Positions 6,439 through 12,415 of a stretch of 12,415 nucleotides of DNA are shown here, piece after piece (the stretch's first letter is position 1; the number at the start of each line of letters is the position of its first letter). The notes under the pieces are model-generated. The model was not told the DNA's origin. It did not search any database and worked only from the letters and a program-made list of their open reading frames with translations. Location of the stretch: contig JBJOMQ010000063.1 in assembly GCA_046052275.1 (NCBI GenBank), positions 1-12,415 on the forward strand, in the 5' to 3' direction. The stretch comes from UBA668 sp046052275. Its GTDB lineage: Bacteria; Actinomycetota; Acidimicrobiia; Acidimicrobiales; Ilumatobacteraceae. Made by a program: the position numbers and the translations under genes.

Positions 6439-7533
6439 TCAGAGCTTGCCGAGGAGTGCCGTCAGCATCTGCGCCCGCGGCACCAGCGTGTCGACCTCGA
6501 CCCATTCGTGATCGGCGTGCGCCCCGCCGCCCACGGCGCCCATGCCATCGAGCGTGGGGACGCCGATCGCCGCAGTGAAGTTGCCGTCGCTGCCGCCGCC
6601 GACCGCCACGCCTGCGACCTCGCCGATTCCGACCTCACGAGCAGCCTCGACGGCGAGCGGGAAGAGGCCTGCCGCCGAGCCGTCGGGCATCGGTGGCCGG
6701 TTGAGCCCGCCGAGCACCTCGATGCGCGCCCCCTCGACGGAGAGCGCCATCGACTCGAGCGCCCGGAATCCGACCATGAGCCGGTCGCCCTCGTCGAGCC
6801 GCTCGACCCGAGTGTCGACCTTCAGCCGGGTCTGTGCGGGCACGACATTCTCGGCAGTGCCGCCGACGACGACCGTCGGGGTGACGGTGGTGCCCTTTGA
6901 CGGATCAGCCAGCGCGACGATCGCCGGCATCAGTTCGGCGAGCGCGACGACGGAGTTGACACCCTTCCATGGCTCGAGGCCGGCATGAGCAGCGCGACCG
7001 TGCACCACGACCTCGAACGTTCCGGTGCCCTTGCGTGCCACCTTCAGCGCACCGCCGTCGGCGCTTGCCTCGAACACCATCACCCGGCCGCACGCACGGG
7101 CGCGTCGCTCGATGAGTTCGCGGGAGTGGTCACTGCCCACCTCCTCGTCGGCGGTGATGAGGATCTCGATGCCCGACCGGTCGGCGAGTGCTGCCACGCC
7201 GTGCACTGCCTGCACGATGCCCGCCTTCATGTCGAACACACCGGGGCCCGTGGCCCTGCCGTCGCGCACCGTGAACGGGCGGGCTTCCACTGAGCCGACG
7301 GGAAACACCGTGTCGTGATGGCCGACGAGCAGCACTCGCGGGCTTCCGCCGCCAGACCAGAGCACGTGCGGGCCGGCGGGGCTGTCGATGAGCTGCGGCG
7401 ACGACCCGAGGCGGCGCGTCATCACCGACGCCACTGCCTCCGCGCTGTGCTGCAGCCGCGGGAGATCGAGCGAGGGCGACTCGGTGTTCACCAGCAGCTC
7501 GAGGTCGTGGAGCATGTCGTTCAGCGCGATCAC
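6439..7533 (-). CDS. M20 family metallopeptidase, carboxypeptidase G2-like
   Basis: 364 residues from a GTG at 7533. M20 signatures are complete: GHHDT (H72, D74), GPGVFDMKAG (bridging D101), TADEEVGS (catalytic E130, metal E131), VFEAS (E155), and GGAHADHE (H339). A dimerisation-type insert lies at about 166-275, with VHGRAAHAG near 178-184. GGGSDGNF and the overall order match glutamate carboxypeptidase (CPG2), so it probably removes a C-terminal amino acid from, or deacylates, an N-acyl or peptide substrate; the substrate is unknown. There is no signal peptide, so it is cytoplasmic, unlike periplasmic CPG2. The frame stays open to 7839, but that would run through the divergent S15 hydrolase gene, and recognisable M20 sequence begins just after 7533. 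An ATG at 7515 is an alternative. CAGAAT six bases upstream supports the GTG. Confidence 0.92.
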   Translation of the reverse strand: MIALNDMLHDLELLVNTESPSLDLPRLQHSAEAVASVMTRRLGSSPQLIDSPAGPHVLWSGGGSPRVLLVGHHDTVFPVGSVEARPFTVRDGRATGPGVFDMKAGIVQAVHGVAALADRSGIEILITADEEVGSDHSRELIERRARACGRVMVFEASADGGALKVARKGTGTFEVVVHGRAAHAGLEPWKGVNSVVALAELMPAIVALADPSKGTTVTPTVVVGGTAENVVPAQTRLKVDTRVERLDEGDRLMVGFRALESMALSVEGARIEVLGGLNRPPMPDGSAAGLFPLAVEAAREVGIGEVAGVAVGGGSDGNFTAAIGVPTLDGMGAVGGGAHADHEWVEVDTLVPRAQMLTALLGKL

Positions 7534-7539
7534 CTCTCC

Positions 7540-7545
7540 ATTCTG
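7540..7545 (-). promoter_or_regulatory. Candidate -10 box of the M20 peptidase gene
   Basis: The minus strand reads CAGAAT followed by six bases (GGAGAG) and then the GTG at 7533. It is the same hexamer and spacing as at the M24 gene (810-815). The GGAGAG abuts the start codon, too close to act as a normal ribosome binding site. Confidence 0.4.
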
Positions 7546-7558
7546 GCGCGCGATCTGT

Positions 7559-7564
7559 GAGACT
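7559..7564 (+). promoter_or_regulatory. Possible -10 box of the S15 hydrolase gene
   Basis: GAGACT lies six bases before the ATG at 7571. It keeps only A2 and T6 of a -10 element, so it is the weakest member of the set. It shares a 37-bp gap with the divergent M20 promoter candidate. Confidence 0.28.
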
Positions 7565-7570
7565 CGCCGG

Positions 7571-9886
7571 ATGAAGCCCTCCGTGTCATCCACGCCCAGC
7601 CCGGTGCGGCGCTCGCTCGTCGCTGCCGTCGCCCTTGTCGCCCTGGCGGCCGCCGCCTGCGACAGCAGCGGTGCCGACAGCACTCCTGACGCTTCGTCGC
7701 CCAGCACGACGCCGGCCTCGTCGATTCCCGTCGTCGCGTCCGAGTTCAGGGTGCGGCCGGGCACCGAGCAGATCGCCGTGCTCGGTGCCGAGCCCGGCGA
7801 CAGCCTCGCGGTCGTGCGCGATGGCGTGTCGGTCGCCACCGGCGTGGTCGACGAGGAGGGCTCGTTGCTGTTCCGGCAACTGCAGCCAGGCGACGGCTAC
7901 GTCGTCCAGGCCGTGCCGGAGGCCGGTATCGACGCTCCCGTCGAGCAGTCAGCGACCATGACGGTCCTCGACGCCTCGTTCGTCCCGCCGCAGGCGCTCT
8001 ACGCCGAGGAGCAGGCGCTGCTGCCCGCCGGCGGGTTCGGTTACATCACCACCCGTGATGGCACCACCCTCAGCGCCAACGTCATCCTCCCCGGCCCGCC
8101 CGAGGACGGCCCCTACCCCACCGTGGTCGAGTACAGCGGCTACTCGCCCAGCAATCCCGATGACGCCGCCCTTGCCCAGCTGTACACGGTGCAGGGCTTC
8201 GCCTATGTGGGCGTCAACATGCGCGGCACCGGCTGCAGCGGCGGCTCATTCCGCTTCTTCGAGCTCGTGCAGTCGATCGACGGCTACGACGTCATCGAGG
8301 CCGTGGCAGCACAGCCGTGGGTGCTCAACAACCGGGTCGGCATGGTCGGCATCAGCTATCCCGGCATCTCGCAGCTGTTCGTCGCTGCCACGCAGCCACC
8401 GAGCCTCGCTGCCATCACGCCGCTGTCGGTGATCGCCGACACCTATCGCAGCAACCTCTACCCGGGCGGCATCCTCAACACGGGTTTCGCTGTCGATTGG
8501 ACGAAGAGCCGTGTCGAGCAGGCCAAGCCGTACGGCCAGCAGTGGACACGCGACCGCGCCGACGGCGGAGACCTCGAGTGCGCAAACAACCAGCTGCTGA
8601 GGCTCCAGAACCCCGACCTCGTCGCCGAGATCGGCTCCACGCCGTTCTACGACGAGGAACTCGGCGACTCGCTCTCGCCGCGGACCTTCGTCGACGACAT
8701 CACCGTGCCGGTGTTCCTTGCCGGCGCGTGGCAGGACGAGCAGACGGGTGCCGACTTCGCGACGATGATTCCGCAGTTCACCGGCACCGATCACCTCTAC
8801 GTCGATCTCGTCAACGGCCTGCACACCGAGGCACTGTCACCGCGGATCCTCGCCCGCTCGCTCGAGTTCCTCCAGCTGTACATCGCTGAGCGCGTGCCCG
8901 ACATCTCGTTCGCCAACTCGCTCGGCCCGGTGCTCGGCAGCGCAATCTGGGGCGTGACGTCGTTCCTGCCGTTCGAGAACCGCTTCGCCGGGATGACATA
9001 CGACGATGCACTCGCCGCATTCGAGGCAGAGCCCGCCGTCCGCGTGCTGTTCGACCAGGGCGGGCGCACCGACCTCACCGCCGGCTCGCCGGAGCCGATG
9101 GGCATCGCAGCGTTCGAGCGCTGGCCCGTGCCAGGTGCCGAGCCGCGGTCGTGGTGGCTCGGTCCCGACGGCACGCTGCTCGACGCGCCGCTGCCGGGAG
9201 GTACTTCGATCGAGGTCGCCTACACGGCCGACCCCGACGCGCTCCCCGCCACCTTCTATCCCGGCGGCGGCAGCAGCGACATCTGGAAGGCCGGCACCCA
9301 GTACGACTGGAGGCCACTGCCCGCCGGCACCGGCGTGGGCTTCGCCAGCGCGCCGCTGGCGGACGACATGGCCATCGTCGGCTCGGGTGCGGTGGAGCTG
9401 TGGGTGAGCGCCCAGGCGCCCGACACCGACCTCGAGGTCACGGTCACCGAGGTGCGGCCCGATGGCACCGAGATCTACGTGCAGAGTGGCTGGCTGCGCG
9501 CCAGCCACCGAGCCCTCGCCGCCGCCGATCCAGATGCGGGTGAGCTGCGAGCAGTGCACACCCACGCCGCAGGTGACGCTGAGCCATTGCCTCCCGGCGA
9601 GTTCAGCGCCGTGCGCATCGAGATCCTCCCCTTCGCGCACGTCTTCAGGGCCGGGAGCCGCCTCCGGCTCACCGTCGACGCGCCCGGCAACAACCGTCCG
9701 GTGTGGGCGTTCGACACGCTGAGCGCCGGCGAGACCGTCACGCTCGCCGCCGATGACGTGCGGGCAGCGCGCCTCATCCTGTCGTGGCTGCCATCCCTTG
9801 CCGTCGACTGGCCGGCGCCGGCGTCGTGCGGAGCGCTGCGCGGGCAGCCGTGCCGCACGTACACGCCAGCATCGAACGGCGGCTGA
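7571..9886 (+). CDS. Secreted CocE/NonD (S15 X-Pro dipeptidyl-peptidase-type) serine hydrolase lipoprotein
   Basis: 771 residues from the ATG at 7571, chosen because a lipoprotein signal follows at once: basic PVRR, a hydrophobic run, and AAAAC with C30 as the lipidation site. A Ser/Thr/Pro linker (31-48) leads to a small beta-rich, Ig-like segment (about 50-115). The alpha/beta hydrolase domain follows, with MRGTGCSGGSF, the nucleophile elbow GISYPG (S262), AWQDEQTG (D389) and NGLHTE (H418) as a plausible Ser-Asp-His triad. The C-terminal part (about 590-760) is a jelly-roll like PepX_C, with FASAPLADDM, VELWVSAQAPDTD and GSRLRLTVDAPGNN. Relatives hydrolyse X-Pro peptides, cocaine, glutaryl-cephalosporins or other esters and amides, so substrate cannot be fixed. 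The enzyme would be anchored outside the membrane. It diverges from the M20 peptidase at 7533. Confidence 0.92.
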   Translation: MKPSVSSTPSPVRRSLVAAVALVALAAAACDSSGADSTPDASSPSTTPASSIPVVASEFRVRPGTEQIAVLGAEPGDSLAVVRDGVSVATGVVDEEGSLLFRQLQPGDGYVVQAVPEAGIDAPVEQSATMTVLDASFVPPQALYAEEQALLPAGGFGYITTRDGTTLSANVILPGPPEDGPYPTVVEYSGYSPSNPDDAALAQLYTVQGFAYVGVNMRGTGCSGGSFRFFELVQSIDGYDVIEAVAAQPWVLNNRVGMVGISYPGISQLFVAATQPPSLAAITPLSVIADTYRSNLYPGGILNTGFAVDWTKSRVEQAKPYGQQWTRDRADGGDLECANNQLLRLQNPDLVAEIGSTPFYDEELGDSLSPRTFVDDITVPVFLAGAWQDEQTGADFATMIPQFTGTDHLYVDLVNGLHTEALSPRILARSLEFLQLYIAERVPDISFANSLGPVLGSAIWGVTSFLPFENRFAGMTYDDALAAFEAEPAVRVLFDQGGRTDLTAGSPEPMGIAAFERWPVPGAEPRSWWLGPDGTLLDAPLPGGTSIEVAYTADPDALPATFYPGGGSSDIWKAGTQYDWRPLPAGTGVGFASAPLADDMAIVGSGAVELWVSAQAPDTDLEVTVTEVRPDGTEIYVQSGWLRASHRALAAADPDAGELRAVHTHAAGDAEPLPPGEFSAVRIEILPFAHVFRAGSRLRLTVDAPGNNRPVWAFDTLSAGETVTLAADDVRAARLILSWLPSLAVDWPAPASCGALRGQPCRTYTPASNGG

Positions 9887-9895
9887 GCCGACGGG

Positions 9896-9910
9896 GCCGG
9901 CGCCGGCGCC
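9896..9910. other. GC-only overlapping palindromes upstream of prfC
   Basis: GCCGGCGCCGGC (9896-9907) and GGCGCCGGCGCC (9899-9910) are both perfect 12-base palindromes and overlap each other. They lie in the 44-bp gap after the S15 stop and just before the prfC -10-like box. They could be an operator-like site or part of a terminator for the S15 gene, though no T-tract follows directly. They may also be a chance product of high GC. Confidence 0.4.
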
Positions 9911-9915
9911 GCCGA

Positions 9916-9921
9916 TAGCCT
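9916..9921 (+). promoter_or_regulatory. Candidate -10 box of prfC
   Basis: TAGCCT ends nine bases before the GTG at 9931, compatible with transcription starting at or within two bases of the start codon. No purine-rich ribosome binding site is present (CGTTTCCTC), which favours leaderless translation. Confidence 0.4.
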
Positions 9922-9930
9922 CGTTTCCTC

Positions 9931-11565
9931 GTGAGCAACGCACCGACCGCGCCCTCTGCTGACGCGGCCGTGCAGGCAGCGGCCAGGCGCACCTTCGCCA
10001 TCATCAGCCACCCGGACGCCGGCAAGACCACGCTCACCGAGAAGTTCCTGCTCTACTCGGGTGCCGTGCAGGAAGCCGGCGCGGTGCACGCCCGCGAGGG
10101 CCGCCGCTCGGCCCGCAGCGACTGGATGGATCTCGAGCAGCAGCGCGGCATCAGCATCAGCAGCACGGTGCTGCAGTTCCCGTACCGCCACCACACCGTC
10201 AACCTGCTCGATACGCCCGGCCACCGCGACTTCAGCGAGGACACCTACCGCGTGCTCGCTGCCGTCGACGCGGTGGTGATGGTGCTCGACGCAGCGAAGG
10301 GCATCGAGAGCCAGACGCTGAAACTGTTCCAGGTGTGCCGCTCGCGGAACCTGCCGGTGCTCACCTTCCTGAACAAGTACGACCGCCCGAGCCGCGAGCC
10401 CCTCGAGTTGCTTGACGAGATCGAGGCGCAGATCAACCTCCGTCCCACACCGGTCACGTGGCCAGTCGGCAGCGGCGACGAGTTCCGCGGCGTGGTCGAC
10501 CGCCGCACCGCCATGTACACCGCCTTCACCCGCACTGCGCGCGGCGCAGCCGTGGCCGCCGAGGAAGAGCATCCGCTCGACTCGGCCGCTGCAGACGGCA
10601 TCGCCGACGGCAGCCGGGCATGGAGGGCGGCGCTCGACGAACTCGGCCTGCTCGACGCCATCGGTGCCACGCTCGACCTCCCGTCATTCCTCGCCGGCAC
10701 GTCGACCCCGTTGTTCGTCGGCTCCGCACTCACGAACTTCGGCGTGCGAAAGCTGCTCGACGCAGTGATCGACCTCGCACCTGCGCCCTCGCCCCGCGTC
10801 GATGCCGGCGGACACCCGCGCCCGCTCGACTCGCCGTTCAGCGCATTCGTCTTCAAGGTGCAGGCCAACATGGACCCAGCTCACCGCGATCGCATTGCGT
10901 TCGCCCGTATCTGCTCGGGCACCTTCGACCGTGGCATGACGGTCACCAACTCGCGCACCGGACGCGACATGACCACCAAGTACGCCACCACCGCATTCGG
11001 CGCCGACCGCGAGACTGTCGACATCGCCTTTCCGGGCGACGTCATCGGTCTCGTCAACGCATCGGGTGTGCTGATCGGCGACACGCTGTTCGAGTCGGGC
11101 CCGGCGGGGAGCGCCGTCACCTTTCCCCCACTGCCACGGTTCGCACCCGAGGTGTTCGCCAAAGCGCGCCCGCTCGACAACGGCAAGTTCAAGCAGTTCC
11201 GCAAGGGGCTCGAGCAGCTCGATGAGGAGGGAGTCGTGCAGGTGCTGCGCGACCCCGACATGGGCGACACCGAGAATGTGCTGGCCGCCGTGGGACAACT
11301 GCAGTTCGAGGTGTTCGCCCACCGGCTCGGCAGCGAATTCGGGGCCCCCAGTGAGGTCGTCGCTGCCCCGTACCAGGCGATCCGACTCACCGACCGCGCG
11401 TCTGCCGACCGGCTGCGCCAGATCGGCGGCATCCGCATCCTCACCCGCGGCGACGGCGAACTGGTGGCCCTGTTCGAGAACCGCTACCGCCTGCAGCGCC
11501 TGATGAGCGACGAGCCCGAGCTCACCCTCGAACCCATCATCGCCGACGCCACGCCGCTGTCGTAG
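9931..11565 (+). CDS. prfC: Peptide chain release factor 3
   Basis: 544 residues from a GTG at 9931; E. coli RF3 has 529. RF3 is a ribosome-bound translational GTPase that recycles RF1/RF2 after termination. GTPase motifs are in order: SHPDAGKTT (26-34, G1), QRGISISS (71-78, G2), DTPGH (94-98, G3) and NKYD (148-151, G4). The segment DWMDLEQQRGISI is the RF3-type signature, distinct from EF-G and TypA. A beta-barrel domain II starts near 300 (FVFKVQANMDPAHRDR, 307-322) and domain III near 400, with RPLDNGKFKQFRKGLEQLDEEG characteristic of RF3 split over 412-433. The usual G4 NKLD has Tyr for Leu here, which should be tolerated. The gene stands alone between the S15 hydrolase and the acyl-CoA dehydrogenase. 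GTG is preferred because a -10-like box lies just upstream. Confidence 0.95.
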   Translation: MSNAPTAPSADAAVQAAARRTFAIISHPDAGKTTLTEKFLLYSGAVQEAGAVHAREGRRSARSDWMDLEQQRGISISSTVLQFPYRHHTVNLLDTPGHRDFSEDTYRVLAAVDAVVMVLDAAKGIESQTLKLFQVCRSRNLPVLTFLNKYDRPSREPLELLDEIEAQINLRPTPVTWPVGSGDEFRGVVDRRTAMYTAFTRTARGAAVAAEEEHPLDSAAADGIADGSRAWRAALDELGLLDAIGATLDLPSFLAGTSTPLFVGSALTNFGVRKLLDAVIDLAPAPSPRVDAGGHPRPLDSPFSAFVFKVQANMDPAHRDRIAFARICSGTFDRGMTVTNSRTGRDMTTKYATTAFGADRETVDIAFPGDVIGLVNASGVLIGDTLFESGPAGSAVTFPPLPRFAPEVFAKARPLDNGKFKQFRKGLEQLDEEGVVQVLRDPDMGDTENVLAAVGQLQFEVFAHRLGSEFGAPSEVVAAPYQAIRLTDRASADRLRQIGGIRILTRGDGELVALFENRYRLQRLMSDEPELTLEPIIADATPLS

Positions 11566-11568
11566 GCG

Positions 11569-11587
11569 CGCCGACCCGGCCCCGGCG
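11569..11587. terminator. Weak hairpin after prfC
   Basis: CGCCG (11569-11573) can pair with CGGCG (11583-11587) across a 9-base loop, starting four bases after the prfC stop. No T-tract follows. Position is suggestive of termination; sequence alone does not establish it. Confidence 0.22.
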
Positions 11588-11617
11588 TCGACTGGTACGC
11601 CGGCAGCCGCCGAGTGG

Positions 11618-11623
11618 CACAAT
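11618..11623 (+). promoter_or_regulatory. Candidate -10 box of the acyl-CoA dehydrogenase gene
   Basis: CACAAT is followed by six bases (CGGCAC) and the ATG at 11630. It repeats the xAnnAT-N6-start layout seen at the M24 and M20 genes. It favours 11630 over the second in-frame ATG at 11642. Confidence 0.42.
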
Positions 11624-11629
11624 CGGCAC

Positions 11630-12415
11630 ATGACCGCCACGATGAACGAGACCCAGGCTGAGTTCACGAGCGACGCCGATGCCGCACGCGTGGCGGCTGC
11701 CGTCGACGCCCTTCTCGCCGCCCACGATCCGCGCACCATCGACGACCGCCAGTTCCGGGGACATCGGTTCGATGCCGGACTCGCCTGGGTGCACTTCCCG
11801 CCCGGGTGCGGGGGCCTCGGCGTACGGCCCGAACTGAACCGCGTCGTCGAGGAGCGGGTTCGCCGCGCGGGCGCTGCGCCCACCGACCCGAGCACGTTCT
11901 TCATGGCGCTCGCAGGCCCGACCATCGTCACGCACGGGTCACCCGAGCAGCAGCAGCGGTTCCTGCGTCCGATGTTCACCGGCGAGGAGAAGTGGTGCCA
12001 GCTGTTCAGCGAGCCCGGGGCCGGGAGCGACTTCGCCGGCCTCGCCAGCCGCGCCGTACGCGACGGCGACGAGTGGGTGGTGAACGGGCAGAAGGTGTGG
12101 AACACCCTCGCGCACCTCGGCGACTTCGGCATGCTCGTGTCGCGCACCGACACCGAGGTGCCCAAGCACAAGGGCCTCACCTACTTCGCCGTCGACATGC
12201 ACGCCCCCGGCGTCGAGGTGCGACCGCTGCGCCAGATCACCGGCGAGGCCGAGTTCAACGAGGTGTACCTCACCGACGTGCGCATCCCCGACGCCATGCG
12301 CATCGGCGACGTGGGCGAGGGCTGGCGCGTGTCGCTCACCACGCTGGCCAACGAGCGCGTGACCATCGGTGGTGGCGGTGGCGGTGGCGGCCCCAAGCGT
12401 GGGTCCGGCGCGATC
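11630..12415 (+). CDS. Acyl-CoA dehydrogenase, FadE-like (C-terminus beyond window)
   Basis: 262 codons are visible from the ATG at 11630, running off the right edge without a stop. Acyl-CoA dehydrogenases introduce an alpha-beta double bond into an acyl-CoA, passing electrons from FAD to ETF, in fatty-acid or related catabolism in the cytoplasm. Visible parts are the helical N-terminal domain (to about 118), the middle beta-domain with QLFSEPGAGSD (124-134) and VNGQKVWNT (151-159, W157 expected to stack on FAD), and GVEVRPLRQITGEAEFNEVY (194-213) followed by VRIP. The C-terminal helical domain with the catalytic base lies outside the window. After NERVTI there are eight glycines (247-254). 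It follows prfC by 64 bp with its own -10-like box. Acyl substrate (chain length, branching, steroid side chain) cannot be told. Confidence 0.93.
   Translation, partial: MTATMNETQAEFTSDADAARVAAAVDALLAAHDPRTIDDRQFRGHRFDAGLAWVHFPPGCGGLGVRPELNRVVEERVRRAGAAPTDPSTFFMALAGPTIVTHGSPEQQQRFLRPMFTGEEKWCQLFSEPGAGSDFAGLASRAVRDGDEWVVNGQKVWNTLAHLGDFGMLVSRTDTEVPKHKGLTYFAVDMHAPGVEVRPLRQITGEAEFNEVYLTDVRIPDAMRIGDVGEGWRVSLTTLANERVTIGGGGGGGGPKRGSGAI
12368..12391 (+). repeat. Eight-glycine codon run in the acyl-CoA dehydrogenase
   Basis: Eight consecutive GGT/GGC codons encode G247-G254, where the middle domain passes into the C-terminal helical domain. Both codons are used, so it is not a pure trinucleotide repeat. 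A length change would be in frame. Confidence 0.75.

Noticed and set aside
7534..7839. N-terminal extension of the M20 peptidase to 7839
   Set aside because: The extension would be antisense to the S15 signal peptide and Ig-like region, is low in complexity, and lies ahead of the first recognisable M20 sequence.
8837..9943. Long minus-strand open frame opposite the S15 hydrolase
   Set aside because: Antisense to a gene with a complete catalytic triad and PepX_C-like domain; no motif of its own.
10684..12180. A 498-codon open frame on the minus strand opposite prfC and the acyl-CoA dehydrogenase
   Set aside because: Lies opposite two strongly identified genes and shows no domain or conserved motif.
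1..12415. A coordinated defence, biosynthetic or mobile system
   Set aside because: Genes are oriented in alternating directions with mixed housekeeping and hydrolase functions. No transposase, integrase, nuclease, toxin-antitoxin pair or biosynthetic core enzyme is present.

Overview
The window is high-GC, densely packed bacterial chromosome. By eye it is about two-thirds G+C, codon third positions are strongly G/C, and gaps between genes are mostly 12-64 bp (the longest is 144 bp). A FadE-like acyl-CoA dehydrogenase, a YkuD L,D-transpeptidase, secreted lipoprotein-type hydrolases and -10-like boxes sitting just upstream of start codons point to an actinobacterium, possibly Acidimicrobiia. 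That assignment is inference. I see no tRNA, rRNA, CRISPR array, insertion sequence, phage gene or attachment site.

Layout: (1) 1-803, minus: N-terminal part of an M24 Xaa-Pro-type peptidase, cut by the window edge. (2) 846-2306, plus: exported YpfJ-like zinc metallopeptidase. Its C-terminal half appears to be a second copy of the catalytic domain that has lost every zinc and catalytic residue. (3) 2328-3494, minus: membrane-anchored L,D-transpeptidase with a peptidoglycan-binding domain and a Thr-rich tail. (4) 3639-4448, minus: family 2 glycosyltransferase. (5) 4483-5067, plus: unrecognised four-helix membrane protein. (6) 5080-6414, plus: argininosuccinate synthase of the long E. coli-like type. 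(7) 6439-7533, minus: M20 carboxypeptidase G2-like metallopeptidase. (8) 7571-9886, plus: secreted CocE/S15-type serine hydrolase. (9) 9931-11565, plus: peptide chain release factor 3. (10) 11630-12415, plus: N-terminal part of an acyl-CoA dehydrogenase, cut by the window edge.

Three gene pairs diverge from gaps of only 34-42 bp (803/846, 4448/4483, 7533/7571) and two pairs converge with 21-24 bp between stops (2306/2328, 6414/6439). Seven of the ten genes have an xAnnnT -10-like box ending 6-8 bp before the chosen start, or 9 bp in the cases of argG and prfC, which suggests leaderless or nearly leaderless mRNAs. The transpeptidase instead has a short leader with a GGAG ribosome binding site.

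The genes do not form one obvious pathway. Common threads are peptide handling (M24, zinc peptidase, M20, S15) and the cell envelope (transpeptidase, glycosyltransferase, membrane protein). Housekeeping genes (argG, prfC) and a fatty-acid-type dehydrogenase lie between them. The most distinctive feature is the duplicated, half-dead zinc peptidase. I found no convincing multi-gene novel system.
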